Counted from the first letter of the stretch, positions 8,169-16,644 are shown. The stretch is DNA of 64,000 bases from an uncultured Eubacteriales bacterium (GCA_900547165.1 URFZ01000007.1:56155-120154), one strand, 5' to 3'. Notes: generated by a model not told the origin, from the sequence alone. A program made the numbers and translations.

Positions 8169-8197
8169 ATTATAACAGATGAAAATTGCTTTTTCAA
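8169..8197 (-). promoter_or_regulatory. Promoter of the Gfo/Idh-rnhA transcript
   Basis: On the minus strand TTGAAA (8192-8197), a 17-base spacer and TATAAT (8169-8174), about 55 bases upstream of the Gfo/Idh start. Confidence 0.7.
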
Positions 8198-8300
8198 GTA
8201 CATACGCGCATTTTTCTCCGAAAAGAAGACGAAATTTCGCGGCGACTGCGTTTTTAGAGAATAAAAAACCCATATTTCAAAAAAAAGTTTCATTACACCC

Positions 8301-8329
8301 TTGACAAATGCGGGTGATTGGGGTAAAAT
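8301..8329 (+). promoter_or_regulatory. Promoter of the aromatic amino acid operon
   Basis: TTGACA (8301-8306), a 17-base spacer and TAAAAT (8324-8329). The transcript should start near 8336, giving a leader of about 315 bases before pheA. Confidence 0.85.
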
Positions 8330-8362
8330 TAAAGCAGTATTTTGAGACGGAGGTACGGAAAA

Positions 8363-8539
8363 ATGATGAATGCAAGCAAAACCGACATCAAAAATTCCTT
8401 GTCCGAGTCTGTCCGCAACTGTAAAGTTGCGTCTTCCGCGTGCTATTATGCAGTACGATTTTTTTCGTACTGCTTTTTTTATTTTTACTTTTACGGAAAA
8501 ATGAAGCCGCAGGGAATGCTTTTGAACGCGTCTGCGTAA
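8363..8539 (+). CDS. Putative Phe/Tyr-rich leader peptide of the aro operon
   Basis: A 58-codon ORF with GGAGG (8349-8353) nine bases before its ATG, in the leader between the promoter and pheA. Codons 28-44 contain twelve aromatic residues: two Tyr (28-29), two Phe (33-34), Tyr36, then FFYFYFY (38-44). The downstream operon makes exactly these amino acids, so stalling of a ribosome at these codons could sense charged Phe- and Tyr-tRNA. Part of the Phe richness is forced because the codons overlap the T-tract of a terminator (8474-8480), but the regular TTT-TAY alternation continues beyond it. This is a regulatory ORF rather than a functional protein; expression is not proven. Confidence 0.6.
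   Translation: MMNASKTDIKNSLSESVRNCKVASSACYYAVRFFSYCFFYFYFYGKMKPQGMLLNASA
8450..8480 (+). terminator. First leader terminator (T1) of the aro operon
   Basis: GCAGTACGA (8450-8458) pairs perfectly with TCGTACTGC (8465-8473), loop of six T, then seven T. It lies inside the leader ORF, directly after the Tyr-Tyr codons, so a ribosome halted there would cover its 5' arm. A separate 7-bp hairpin (CGCAACT-4-AGTTGCG, 8414-8431) precedes it. Confidence 0.85.
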
Positions 8540-8602
8540 AAGAGCAACGATACAAAGTTATCTGCAAAGCGGCTTCCGAAAACGGAGCCGCTTTTTGATT
8601 TT
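8503..8602 (+). promoter_or_regulatory. Second leader terminator (T2) and antiterminator pairing
   Basis: T2: AAAGCGGCT (8566-8574) plus CCG (8576-8578) pairs with CGGAGCCGCTTT (8583-8594), with one bulged T, and a T-rich tail follows. Its 5' arm GCGGCTTC (8569-8576) can instead pair perfectly over 8 bp with GAAGCCGC (8503-8510), which lies in the leader ORF just after the aromatic codon run. The two structures exclude each other, as in classical attenuators. Confidence 0.7.
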
Positions 8603-8651
8603 TATAAAAAAGCTGGGGAATATCCCGAAAACCAATGAGGTGTTATATAAA

Positions 8652-9752
8652 ATGAACGAACTTGAACAGTCGAGAAAAGAGATTAACAACATCGACGAGC
8701 AGATGGCGCATCTGTTCGAAAGAAGAATGAATGTCTGCGCAAAGATAGCGGGTTACAAAAAGGAACACGGGCTTTCCGTCCGCGACCCGGCAAGAGAAGA
8801 GGACCTGATAAACAAAAACAAAAGTCTTATCGAAGATGCGGAACTCGAACCGTACTACGTCCGTTTTCTCCGCAACAATATAGACGTTTCCTGTGAATAT
8901 CAGTCAAAGGCGATAGAGGGCATAAAAGTTTCTTACTGCGGCACGGAAGGCGCATTTTCTCAGTTGGCGGCAAAGAGAATGTTCCCCGAAGCGGAACTTG
9001 CGGCTTTCCGCGAATTTGTGGGCGCATATAATGCGGTCGAGAGCGGAGAATGCGACTGTGCGGTACTTCCGCTTGAAAACAGTTATGCGGGTGAAGTCGG
9101 CACGGTTATGGATATGGTATTTTCGGGCGACCTTTATATAAATCAGGTCATCGACGTGCCCATAATCCACGACCTTGTCGCCTGCGAAGGAGCGACGGAA
9201 GACACGATAAAAACGGTGGTCAGCCATCCGCAGGCGCTCCAACAGTGCGAAACGTATCTGAGAGAGCACGGATATGAGACAAAGACCTATTCCAACACCG
9301 CGCTTGCGGCAGAATACGTCAAAGAGCAGAATGACCCGACAATAGCGGCGATAGCGTCCGAGGACACGGCGCAGACGTTCGGGCTGAACATCGTTGCAAA
9401 GGAAATAAACGACAGCAAGAACAACACCACGCGTTTCGGTTCTTTCTCCCGCGCAAGAAACGTTCCGTCCGTGTCAGGCAAGCGCGAAAACGAAAACTTC
9501 CTGCTTATGTTCACGGTTCGCAACGAAGCGGGTTCGCTTGCGGGTGCGCTTAACATAATCGGTGCGCACGGTTTCAACATGAGAAGCCTGAGAAGTCGCC
9601 CGATGAAAGACCTGCAATGGAATTACTACTTCTACATCGAAGCGGAAGGCAACGTTAACACGGTCAACGGCAAGGAAATGATGCAGGAACTTTCGGCGGT
9701 CTGCGCAAAACTCCGCCTTGTCGGAAGTTACTATGCAAACAACGTCAAATAA
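8652..9752 (+). CDS. pheA: Bifunctional chorismate mutase / prephenate dehydratase
   Basis: A 366-residue P-protein that converts chorismate to prephenate and then to phenylpyruvate, the precursor of phenylalanine. Residues 1-85 are an AroQ-type chorismate mutase (RKEINNIDEQMAHLFERRM). Residues 91-270 are prephenate dehydratase with YCGTEGAFSQLAA, SHPQALQQC (191-199) and the catalytic NTTRF (258-262). An ACT domain follows (about 280-366). Its Phe-binding motif, normally ESRP, reads RSRP here, while GSLAGAL is retained. GAGGTG lies nine bases before the ATG at 8652. It is the first gene of the operon. Confidence 0.95.
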   Translation: MNELEQSRKEINNIDEQMAHLFERRMNVCAKIAGYKKEHGLSVRDPAREEDLINKNKSLIEDAELEPYYVRFLRNNIDVSCEYQSKAIEGIKVSYCGTEGAFSQLAAKRMFPEAELAAFREFVGAYNAVESGECDCAVLPLENSYAGEVGTVMDMVFSGDLYINQVIDVPIIHDLVACEGATEDTIKTVVSHPQALQQCETYLREHGYETKTYSNTALAAEYVKEQNDPTIAAIASEDTAQTFGLNIVAKEINDSKNNTTRFGSFSRARNVPSVSGKRENENFLLMFTVRNEAGSLAGALNIIGAHGFNMRSLRSRPMKDLQWNYYFYIEAEGNVNTVNGKEMMQELSAVCAKLRLVGSYYANNVK

Positions 9753-9765
9753 GGAGGAACGCAAA

Positions 9766-10764
9766 ATGCGTATTCCCGTCGAACTCGGTCAGCAGAGTTA
9801 TTATATAATTATCGAAAACGGCGCGATAAAAAACGTCGGAGAATTGCTGAATCTTGACAGAAAAGTACTTGTCGTTACGGATTCGGGCGTTCCCGAAGCG
9901 TATGCAAAAACCGTTGCGGCGCAATGCGGACAACCCGTTACGGTCACGATAGAACAGGGCGAAAAGAGCAAGAACCCGGACAATTTTCTCAAACTGCTTT
10001 CTGTCATGCTTGAAAATTCTTTTACGCGTAAAGACTGTGTTGTTGCGGTCGGCGGCGGCGTTGTCGGTGACCTGAGCGGATTTGCCGCGGCGTGCTATAT
10101 GCGCGGAATAGATTTTTACAACATTCCCACAACTCTTCTTTCGCAGATAGATTCGTCCGTCGGAGGAAAGACCGCAGTTGATTTCAACGGCGTCAAAAAC
10201 GCAATCGGCGCATTCTATCAGCCGAAAAAAGTCGTTATCGACCCGACGGTGCTGAAAACGCTTGACTCGCGCCAACTGCACGCAGGGCTTGCGGAAGCGA
10301 TAAAAATGGCGGCGACAAGCGACGAAAAACTTTTTGAACTGCTTGAAAAAAGCAGCGATCTTCAAAAAGATCTGCCGCAGATAATAGAACGTGCGCTTCT
10401 GATAAAGAAAAAAGTCGTCGAAAAAGACCCCGAAGAAAATGGCCTGCGCAAAGTTCTCAATTTCGGGCATACGATAGGGCACGCAATCGAAAGCGCAAAT
10501 GATGGACGGCTGCTTCACGGCGAATGCGTCGCCCTCGGAATGATTCCGATGTGCGGAAAAGAAGCAAAAGAAAGAATCCTTGCCGTGCTGAAAAAATACG
10601 ACCTGCCGACGGAGAACGAGTGTTCCGCAGAGGAATTGCTCCCGTTCGTCAAACACGACAAAAAGTCGGAAGCGGGAACGGTCGCGGCGGTATATGTGCC
10701 CGAGATAGGCACCTTCGAATTCAAAAAAGTTGTTCCCGAAGACCTTTTCAAAAAGGAGAATTAA
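9766..10764 (+). CDS. aroB: 3-dehydroquinate synthase
   Basis: A 332-residue cytosolic NAD- and metal-dependent enzyme that cyclises DAHP to 3-dehydroquinate. The NAD-binding motif GGGVVGD is at 96-102, followed by PTTLLSQIDSSVGGKTAVDF. Metal ligands are Glu177 (GLAEAIK) and the histidines of NFGHTIGHAIE and LLHGECVALGM. AAGGAGG immediately precedes the start at 9766, 13 bases after pheA stops. Length is slightly short of the usual 345-360 but no motif is missing. Confidence 0.95.
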   Translation: MRIPVELGQQSYYIIIENGAIKNVGELLNLDRKVLVVTDSGVPEAYAKTVAAQCGQPVTVTIEQGEKSKNPDNFLKLLSVMLENSFTRKDCVVAVGGGVVGDLSGFAAACYMRGIDFYNIPTTLLSQIDSSVGGKTAVDFNGVKNAIGAFYQPKKVVIDPTVLKTLDSRQLHAGLAEAIKMAATSDEKLFELLEKSSDLQKDLPQIIERALLIKKKVVEKDPEENGLRKVLNFGHTIGHAIESANDGRLLHGECVALGMIPMCGKEAKERILAVLKKYDLPTENECSAEELLPFVKHDKKSEAGTVAAVYVPEIGTFEFKKVVPEDLFKKEN

Positions 10765-10765
10765 G

Positions 10766-11863
10766 ATGAAAAACACGTTCGGACAAAGCGTCTGCGCGAC
10801 AATATTCGGAGAAAGCCACGGCGAAGCGGTCGGGGTGGTTCTGGACGGACTTGCGCCCGGAATCGAAGTTTCGGAAGAAAACATAAAAAGAATGCTTTCC
10901 CGTCGCCGTCCGTCCTCCGCGGCGGACACTCCGCGCAGAGAAAATGACAATTTCCGTATAGTCAGCGGCGTTTTCAACAACAAAACAACGGGTTCTCCCG
11001 TCTGCATAATAATTCCGAACGAAAGCACGCAAAGTAAAGATTATCAATACGGGCTTGCGCGTCCGTCGCACGCCGATTACTCCGCTTTTTGCAAGTATCA
11101 CGGATATGAAGACTATCGCGGCGGAGGTCATTTTTCGGGCAGAATAACCGCGGCTCTTGTTGCGGCGGGGGGCATCGTATTGCCCGCGCTTGAAAAACTC
11201 GGCATAAAGATAGGCACGCACATTCTGCAATGCGCAGGAGTAAACGACCGTGATTTTGAGGACATCGAAAAAGACGTTGAAACGCTCAAAAACGGCGTAT
11301 TTCCGACGCTTGAAGAAAAGAGCGGGGCGGAGATGACCGAAAAAATACTTGCCGCACGAGCCGAAAATGACAGTGTGGGGGGTATAACGCAGACTGCGAT
11401 ATGCGGGCTTCCAGCAGGTATGGGAGAGCCGTGGTTCGATACTTTTGAAGGTATTCTTTCGCACGCACTTTTCAGTCTCGGCGGAGTTAAAGGCGTGGAC
11501 TTCGGGCTGGGCTTCGGATTTGCGGCAAAAAGAGCAAGCGAATGCAACGATGCGTTCCGCATCGAAAGCGGAAAAACGGTCAGCGAAACGAACAACAACG
11601 GCGGCATAAACGGCGGCATAACAAACGGAATGCCCGTTGTTTTCAGATGTGCCGTAAAGCCCACTCCGTCGATAGCAAAGGAACAAAAAACGGTTGATTT
11701 TATAAAAGGCGAAAACGCAGATATTACCATTCACGGCAGACACGATCCCGCAATAGTCCACAGGATATGTCCCGTTATAGACAGCGTTGCGGCGCTCGCT
11801 GCGGCGGATATGCTTGCGCAAAGATACGGAACGGACTTTTTGACAGAGGGTGTTAAAAGATGA
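10766..11863 (+). CDS. aroC: Chorismate synthase
   Basis: A 365-residue FMN-dependent enzyme that removes phosphate from EPSP to make chorismate. GESHGEAVGVVLDG (16-29) is the first signature. RPSHADYSAF and YRGGGHFSGRITA are the flavin and substrate loops, and GRHDPAIVHRICPV near the C-terminus is diagnostic. It starts one base after the aroB stop, with an AAAAGGAG site inside the aroB end, and overlaps aroE/K by four bases (ATGA). Confidence 0.95.
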   Translation: MKNTFGQSVCATIFGESHGEAVGVVLDGLAPGIEVSEENIKRMLSRRRPSSAADTPRRENDNFRIVSGVFNNKTTGSPVCIIIPNESTQSKDYQYGLARPSHADYSAFCKYHGYEDYRGGGHFSGRITAALVAAGGIVLPALEKLGIKIGTHILQCAGVNDRDFEDIEKDVETLKNGVFPTLEEKSGAEMTEKILAARAENDSVGGITQTAICGLPAGMGEPWFDTFEGILSHALFSLGGVKGVDFGLGFGFAAKRASECNDAFRIESGKTVSETNNNGGINGGITNGMPVVFRCAVKPTPSIAKEQKTVDFIKGENADITIHGRHDPAIVHRICPVIDSVAALAAADMLAQRYGTDFLTEGVKR

Positions 11864-13098
11864 AATACGGTTTGCTCGGCGAAAAACTCGGACACAGTTT
11901 TTCAAAGGAGATCCATGCCCGACTTGCCGATTACGAATATGAACTCCGCGAACTGAACGCCGAAGAATTGGACGCGCTGTTCCGCAAAAAGGATTTTGAA
12001 GCGGTCAATGTCACCATACCCTACAAGCAGACAGTCATTCCGTACCTCGATGAAATATCCGAGCGCGCAAAAACAATAGGTGCGGTCAACGCAGTCGTCA
12101 ACAGAAACGGAAAACTGTTCGGCGACAACACGGATTTTGCAGGAATGAGAGAGCTGGCGCTTCATGCGGGCGCGGATATGAAGAATAAAAAAGTGCTTGT
12201 GCTCGGTACGGGCGGCACGTCAAAAACGGCTTGCGCCGTGGCAAAAGACCTCGGAGCAAAAGAAGTTCTCCGTGTTTCGAGAACAAAAAAAGAAGACGCC
12301 GTGACCTATGAAGAAGCGGCGGAAAAACATTCCGACGCACAGATAATAATTAACACAACGCCCGTCGGAATGTTTCCGAAAACCAACGCTTCACCGATAG
12401 ACATTTCCGCTTTTCCGAAACTCGAAGCGGTGCTTGACGCAATTTTCAACCCGCTCCGAACGGAACTTGTACTGACGGCGCAAGAAAGAGGGATAATCGC
12501 AAGCGGCGGGCTTTATATGCTTGTGGCGCAGGCGGTCTATGCGTCGGCGCTGTTCTTAGACCAAGACGCGGACGAAAAAAAGACCGACGAAGTTTATAAA
12601 GAAATACTGAATGAAAAACGGAACATTTTCCTTATCGGAATGCCGTCCTCGGGCAAAAGTTCCGTCGGAAAAAAACTTGCCGAGATGGCAGGCAAAGAGT
12701 TTGAGGACACGGATGCGATGCTTGTCAAAAGATTCGGAGAACCGATAGCGGACTATATACGCAAAAACGGGGAAAAAGCGTTCAGAGACGCAGAAAGCGA
12801 AGTTATTGCGGAAGCCGCAAAAGAAAGAGGAAAAGTGATAGCGACGGGCGGCGGAGCGATACTGCGCAAAGAAAACGTCCGTGAAATGAAGCGAAACGGC
12901 GTTACGGTTTTTCTTGACAGAGACCTTTCCCTGCTGACGGCAACTTCCGACAGACCCCTTTCGTCAACAAAAGAGGCGTTGGCAAGACTTTATAACGAAA
13001 GATTTCCGATATATGAAAAAGCGGCGGACGTAACGGTGAAATCAAACGACGAGATCGGGGCTGTTGCGCAAGCCGTCCGAAAGGAACTTGATATATAA
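11860..13098 (+). CDS. aroE: Fused shikimate dehydrogenase and shikimate kinase
   Basis: A 412-residue two-domain protein. Residues 1-250 are AroE: SFSKEIHARL, VNVTIPYK with the catalytic Lys, GDNTDFAG with the catalytic Asp, the NADP loop GTGGTSKTA, and NTTPVGMFP. Residues 252-412 are shikimate kinase (AroK): Walker A GMPSSGKSS, DTDAML, the shikimate-binding Arg in FRDAE, ATGGGAIL, and the lid Arg in SDRPLS. The two enzymes act in consecutive steps (dehydroshikimate to shikimate to shikimate 3-phosphate), so the fusion may channel shikimate. Both domains appear complete. The gene overlaps aroC by four bases and aroQ by one. Confidence 0.94.
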   Translation: MKYGLLGEKLGHSFSKEIHARLADYEYELRELNAEELDALFRKKDFEAVNVTIPYKQTVIPYLDEISERAKTIGAVNAVVNRNGKLFGDNTDFAGMRELALHAGADMKNKKVLVLGTGGTSKTACAVAKDLGAKEVLRVSRTKKEDAVTYEEAAEKHSDAQIIINTTPVGMFPKTNASPIDISAFPKLEAVLDAIFNPLRTELVLTAQERGIIASGGLYMLVAQAVYASALFLDQDADEKKTDEVYKEILNEKRNIFLIGMPSSGKSSVGKKLAEMAGKEFEDTDAMLVKRFGEPIADYIRKNGEKAFRDAESEVIAEAAKERGKVIATGGGAILRKENVREMKRNGVTVFLDRDLSLLTATSDRPLSSTKEALARLYNERFPIYEKAADVTVKSNDEIGAVAQAVRKELDI

Positions 13099-13541
13099 TG
13101 AAATTTCTTATTCTGAACGGACCGAACATCAATATGCTCGGTATCCGCGAACCCGAAATATACGGCAGGCAGAGTTACGAAGACCTTGTAAATCTGATAA
13201 AAAAGCACGCTGCGGAGATAGGTGTCGAAGTCGAATTTTATCAGTCAAATCACGAGGGCGACCTTGTGGACGCGATACAGAAAGCGTATTTTGACCATAT
13301 TGACGGCATAGTTTTCAATCCTGCGGCATACACGCACACCAGCGTAGCGATAGCGGACGCGGTAAAGGGCGTCGGCATACCGACCGTTGAAGTCCATATT
13401 TCCGAAGTTTCAAAAAGAGAAGATTTCCGCCGGATAAGTTATATCCGCGACGTTGCGTGTCTGACGGTGACGGGCATGGGTTTTGACGGGTATCTGAAAG
13501 CGCTCGATCATCTTGCAAAGAACGGAAGAAAAGAAAAATGA
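13098..13541 (+). CDS. aroQ: Type II 3-dehydroquinate dehydratase
   Basis: A 147-residue dodecameric-type enzyme that dehydrates 3-dehydroquinate to 3-dehydroshikimate. Signatures are LNGPNINMLGIREPEIYG (5-22, with the active-site Arg and Tyr), SNHEGDLVD, NPAAYTHTSVAI and VEVHISEVSKRE (catalytic His region). Length is typical. Start and stop are fused with neighbours: TAATG at the aroE/K end and ATGA into aroA. Confidence 0.96.
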   Translation: MKFLILNGPNINMLGIREPEIYGRQSYEDLVNLIKKHAAEIGVEVEFYQSNHEGDLVDAIQKAYFDHIDGIVFNPAAYTHTSVAIADAVKGVGIPTVEVHISEVSKREDFRRISYIRDVACLTVTGMGFDGYLKALDHLAKNGRKEK

Positions 13542-14746
13542 AAGTAACGTTCAGTCCATACAGAGCGCACGGAGAAATCTGCGCTCCGCCGTCAAAAAGT
13601 TATGCACACCGTCAACTTATCTGCGCGGCGCTTTCCGAGGGAGAAAGCATTGTCCGAGGGCTTGAAAACAGCGAAGACATCGACGCAACAACGGATTGCA
13701 TAAAAGCGCTCGGCGCAACCGTCAAAAAAGAAAACGACGGAACATTGCACATAAAAGGCGGCATTAAAAAAGCCGACGGAGCGGTATTCGGCTGCCGCGA
13801 AAGCGGAAGCACCTTGAGATTTTTTCTTCCGCTTGCATTGCTCGACGGCAAGCCCGCAATATTCACAGGCACCGAAAGACTTATGCAAAGAGGAATAGGC
13901 ATATATGAAGATATTTTCTGCGAAAAAGGCATAACAGTAGAAAAAAACGAATCGTCGCTGAAAGTGAGCGGCGTTCTGCGCGGCGGAAAATACGAAATGA
14001 AAGGCAACGTCAGCAGTCAGTTTGCGACGGGTCTTCTTTTTGCATTGCCGCTTGTCGAAAACGACAGCGAACTGCGCATCGTTCCGCCCGTGGAAAGCCG
14101 AGGATATGTCGACATAACGCTTGACGTGCTTCAACGGTTCGGAATAAAAATCGAAGAGACCGAGCCGAACACATTCAAAATAAAAGGCAATCAAAAATAT
14201 CGTGCGGAAGATGTCGAAGTCGAAAAAGATTGGTCAAACGCCGCATTTCTGTTTGCGTTGAACGAAGTCGGCGGCAACGTAAAAGTGAACGGACTTTCGG
14301 AAACCAGCCTGCAAGCGGATAAAGTTTGCACGGAACTTTTCGAAAAGTTGCGAAAGCCGAATGCGGTGATAGATGTTTCGGGCTGTCCCGACCTCGCGCC
14401 CGTGCTGTTTGCGGTTGCGGCGGCAAAACACGGCGCAAAATTCACGGGAACGAGACGGTTGAAGATAAAAGAAAGCGACCGTGCGGAAGTTATGGCGGAG
14501 GAACTTGCAAAATTCGGGGTTCGGGTCGAAACTTCCGAAAACGAGGCAACCGTTTTTTCAAACGGACTTTCAAAGCCTAAAACAGCGCTTTCGGGGCACA
14601 ACGACCACCGAATAGTGATGGCGCTTTCCGTTATTGCAAGCGTGACGGGCGGAAAGATAGTCGGTGCGGAAGCCGTCGCAAAAAGTTATCCGAGATTTTT
14701 CGAAGACCTTGAAAAACTCGGAGCGGAGGCAAAATATGAGATTTGA
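13538..14746 (+). CDS. aroA: 3-phosphoshikimate 1-carboxyvinyltransferase (EPSP synthase)
   Basis: A 402-residue enzyme that joins shikimate 3-phosphate and phosphoenolpyruvate. Visible motifs are PPSKSYAHRQLICAAL (17-32, catalytic Lys and Ser), GCRESGSTLRFFLPLAL, SSQFATGLLFALPL, the catalytic Asp in DWSNAAFLFAL, RLKIKESDRAEVMAEEL and GHNDHRIVMALSV. The usual LxxRPI loop reads LMQRGI here. Length is short (usually about 430) but both inside-out alpha/beta domains are represented. It overlaps aroQ by four and tyrA by eleven bases. Confidence 0.94.
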   Translation: MKVTFSPYRAHGEICAPPSKSYAHRQLICAALSEGESIVRGLENSEDIDATTDCIKALGATVKKENDGTLHIKGGIKKADGAVFGCRESGSTLRFFLPLALLDGKPAIFTGTERLMQRGIGIYEDIFCEKGITVEKNESSLKVSGVLRGGKYEMKGNVSSQFATGLLFALPLVENDSELRIVPPVESRGYVDITLDVLQRFGIKIEETEPNTFKIKGNQKYRAEDVEVEKDWSNAAFLFALNEVGGNVKVNGLSETSLQADKVCTELFEKLRKPNAVIDVSGCPDLAPVLFAVAAAKHGAKFTGTRRLKIKESDRAEVMAEELAKFGVRVETSENEATVFSNGLSKPKTALSGHNDHRIVMALSVIASVTGGKIVGAEAVAKSYPRFFEDLEKLGAEAKYEI

Positions 14747-15599
14747 CGAAAGCGCAAAAATACTTATTGTCGGCTTGGGACTTATCGGCGGTTCTTACGC
14801 GCAGGGGCTTTCCGCACGGGGGTGCGAAGTCGGCGCGATAGACAAAAAACAGTACTCGATAGATTTTGCGTTAAAACACGGTTTTATCAAGCACGGAAAG
14901 ACGGAAGCAGACCCCGAATACATCAAAAAATTCGACCTTGTTGTTTTTGCGCTTTATCCGCACGTTTTTATAGAATGGATAAAAGAAAATCAGCAATACC
15001 TCAAAAGCGGAGCGCTGCTGACGGACGTAACGGGCGTCAAGGGCGGCGTTGTGGAACAAGTGCAAGGCTTGCTTCGCCCCGACCTTGAATTTATCGGAGC
15101 ACACCCGATGGCGGGCCGCGAAGTCAGCGGCGTGGAACACGCGGACGCAAAAATATTCCGCGGCGCGAATTACATCGTGACCCCGACCGAAAAGAATACA
15201 AAGGAAGCGGTCGAAACCTGCAAACAACTCGGCAGAGCGCTGGGATTTAAGATGATTTCCGAACTCTCGACGGAAAAACATGACGAGATGATAGGCTTTC
15301 TTTCGCAGATGACGCACTGTATCGCGGTTTCGCTGATGGTCTGCAAAGACGCGGCTGAAATGGCGGAATATACGGGAGACTCGTTCCGAGACCTGACGCG
15401 CATAGCAAAGATAAACGACGAAATGTGGAGCGAACTGTTTTTGATGAACAAACGTGAACTGCTTTCGCAAATGGAACTTTTCGAAACACAGTTTGACAAA
15501 CTGAAAAAAAGCATAGAAAACGATGACCGGGAAACGATGAGAGCAATGATGAAGCTTTCAACCGAAAGACGTAAGTTTTTCGACGATTTCGGCAAATAA
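14736..15599 (+). CDS. tyrA: Prephenate dehydrogenase
   Basis: A 287-residue NAD(P)-dependent enzyme that oxidatively decarboxylates prephenate to 4-hydroxyphenylpyruvate for tyrosine. The Rossmann loop is KILIVGLGLIGGSYAQG (8-24). The catalytic His lies in GAHPMAGRE and the substrate helix in FLSQMTHCIAVSLM. There is no C-terminal ACT domain, so it may not be feedback-inhibited through that route. It begins inside the aroA end (11-base overlap), a sign of tight coupling. Confidence 0.94.
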   Translation: MRFDESAKILIVGLGLIGGSYAQGLSARGCEVGAIDKKQYSIDFALKHGFIKHGKTEADPEYIKKFDLVVFALYPHVFIEWIKENQQYLKSGALLTDVTGVKGGVVEQVQGLLRPDLEFIGAHPMAGREVSGVEHADAKIFRGANYIVTPTEKNTKEAVETCKQLGRALGFKMISELSTEKHDEMIGFLSQMTHCIAVSLMVCKDAAEMAEYTGDSFRDLTRIAKINDEMWSELFLMNKRELLSQMELFETQFDKLKKSIENDDRETMRAMMKLSTERRKFFDDFGK

Positions 15600-15612
15600 G
15601 GAGAGATGAATT

Positions 15613-16644
15613 ATGAATATGGAATTCAAACGCAAACTTCCCACACTTCACGAAATAAAGGAAATGTACCCCATATCCGAGGAGTCTGCGCTGACAAAAA
15701 AGAAAACCGACGAAGAACTTAAAGCGATTTTTTCCGGTGAGAGCAATAAGTTTTTGCTTGTTATAGGTCCCTGTTCCGCAGACAGAGAAGATGCGGTGCT
15801 TGACTATATCTCCCGCCTGCGCGAGGTGCAGGAAAAGGTCAAGGACAAGATATTTATAGTTCCCAGAATCTATACCAACAAGCCCAGAACGACGGGCGAC
15901 GGATATAAGGGAATGCTTCACCAGCCCGACCCGAACGGGCTGCCAAATATGCTCAAAGGGCTTATCGCAATACGCAAACTGCACATAAAGGCGCTTGAAC
16001 AGACGGGCTTTGCCTGCGCGGACGAAATGCTTTATCCCGAAAATCATCAGTATCTTTCCGATGTGCTTTCCTATGTCGCGGTCGGCGCAAGATCGGTCGA
16101 AAACCAACTTCACAGACTGACGGCGAGCGGTCTTGACATTCCCGTCGGAATGAAAAACCCGACAGGCGGAGACCTTTCCGTTATGATGAACTCGATAACG
16201 GCGGCGCAGCATTCGCATACTTTTGTTTATTCGGGTTGGGAAGTCCACAGCAAGGGCAACCCCTTTGCGCACGCCATACTGAGAGGTTCCGCAAACAAAT
16301 ACGGCAGAACCATTCCGAACTATCACTACGAAGACCTGCAACTGCTCTGCGAACTCTATGAGAAAAATGCGGGGCTTCAGAACCCTGCGGTTATCATAGA
16401 CACAAACCACGCAAACTCGGGCAAACAATGTTTTGAACAGCCGCGTATAGCAAAAGAGATACTGCACAGTATGCGTCTTTCCGAGAATATAAACAAGATG
16501 GTCAGGGGACTTATGATAGAGTCTTATATCGAAGACGGGAATCAAAAACCCGACGGCGGCGTTTACGGCAAGTCGATAACCGACCCATGCCTCGGATGGG
16601 AAAAGACGGAACGTCTTATATACGATATCGCGTCACTCAGATAA
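15613..16644 (+). CDS. aroF: 3-deoxy-7-phosphoheptulonate (DAHP) synthase, class I
   Basis: A 343-residue enzyme for the first committed step, joining phosphoenolpyruvate and erythrose 4-phosphate. It is the AroF/G/H-like type I-alpha form: LLVIGPCSADREDAV, VPRIYTNKPRTTGDGYKGM, KNPTGGDLSVMMNSI, IDTNHANSGKQ and SYIEDGNQ. The family is allosterically inhibited by aromatic amino acids through the N-terminal region. The first gene of the pathway is the last gene of the operon. AAGGAGAG sits about eight bases before the ATG. I cannot tell aroF, aroG and aroH apart by sequence here; the symbol is generic. Confidence 0.93.
   Translation: MNMEFKRKLPTLHEIKEMYPISEESALTKKKTDEELKAIFSGESNKFLLVIGPCSADREDAVLDYISRLREVQEKVKDKIFIVPRIYTNKPRTTGDGYKGMLHQPDPNGLPNMLKGLIAIRKLHIKALEQTGFACADEMLYPENHQYLSDVLSYVAVGARSVENQLHRLTASGLDIPVGMKNPTGGDLSVMMNSITAAQHSHTFVYSGWEVHSKGNPFAHAILRGSANKYGRTIPNYHYEDLQLLCELYEKNAGLQNPAVIIDTNHANSGKQCFEQPRIAKEILHSMRLSENINKMVRGLMIESYIEDGNQKPDGGVYGKSITDPCLGWEKTERLIYDIASLR

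Noticed and set aside
7043..8293. 60-residue N-terminal extension of the Gfo/Idh protein
   Set aside because: It would cross the gene's own promoter; GGAGG and the Rossmann motif place the start at 8113.
8342..8362. TTG start for the aro leader ORF
   Set aside because: The ribosome site GGAGG lies downstream of this TTG and nine bases before the ATG at 8363.
8336..8651. T-box riboswitch controlling the aro operon
   Set aside because: No AGGGTGGnACCGCG T-box core or specifier stem was found in the leader; the structure fits ribosome-linked attenuation better.
15247..16545. 432-codon antisense ORF opposite tyrA and aroF
   Set aside because: A shadow of two well-identified genes; its composition is that of a reverse-strand reading.
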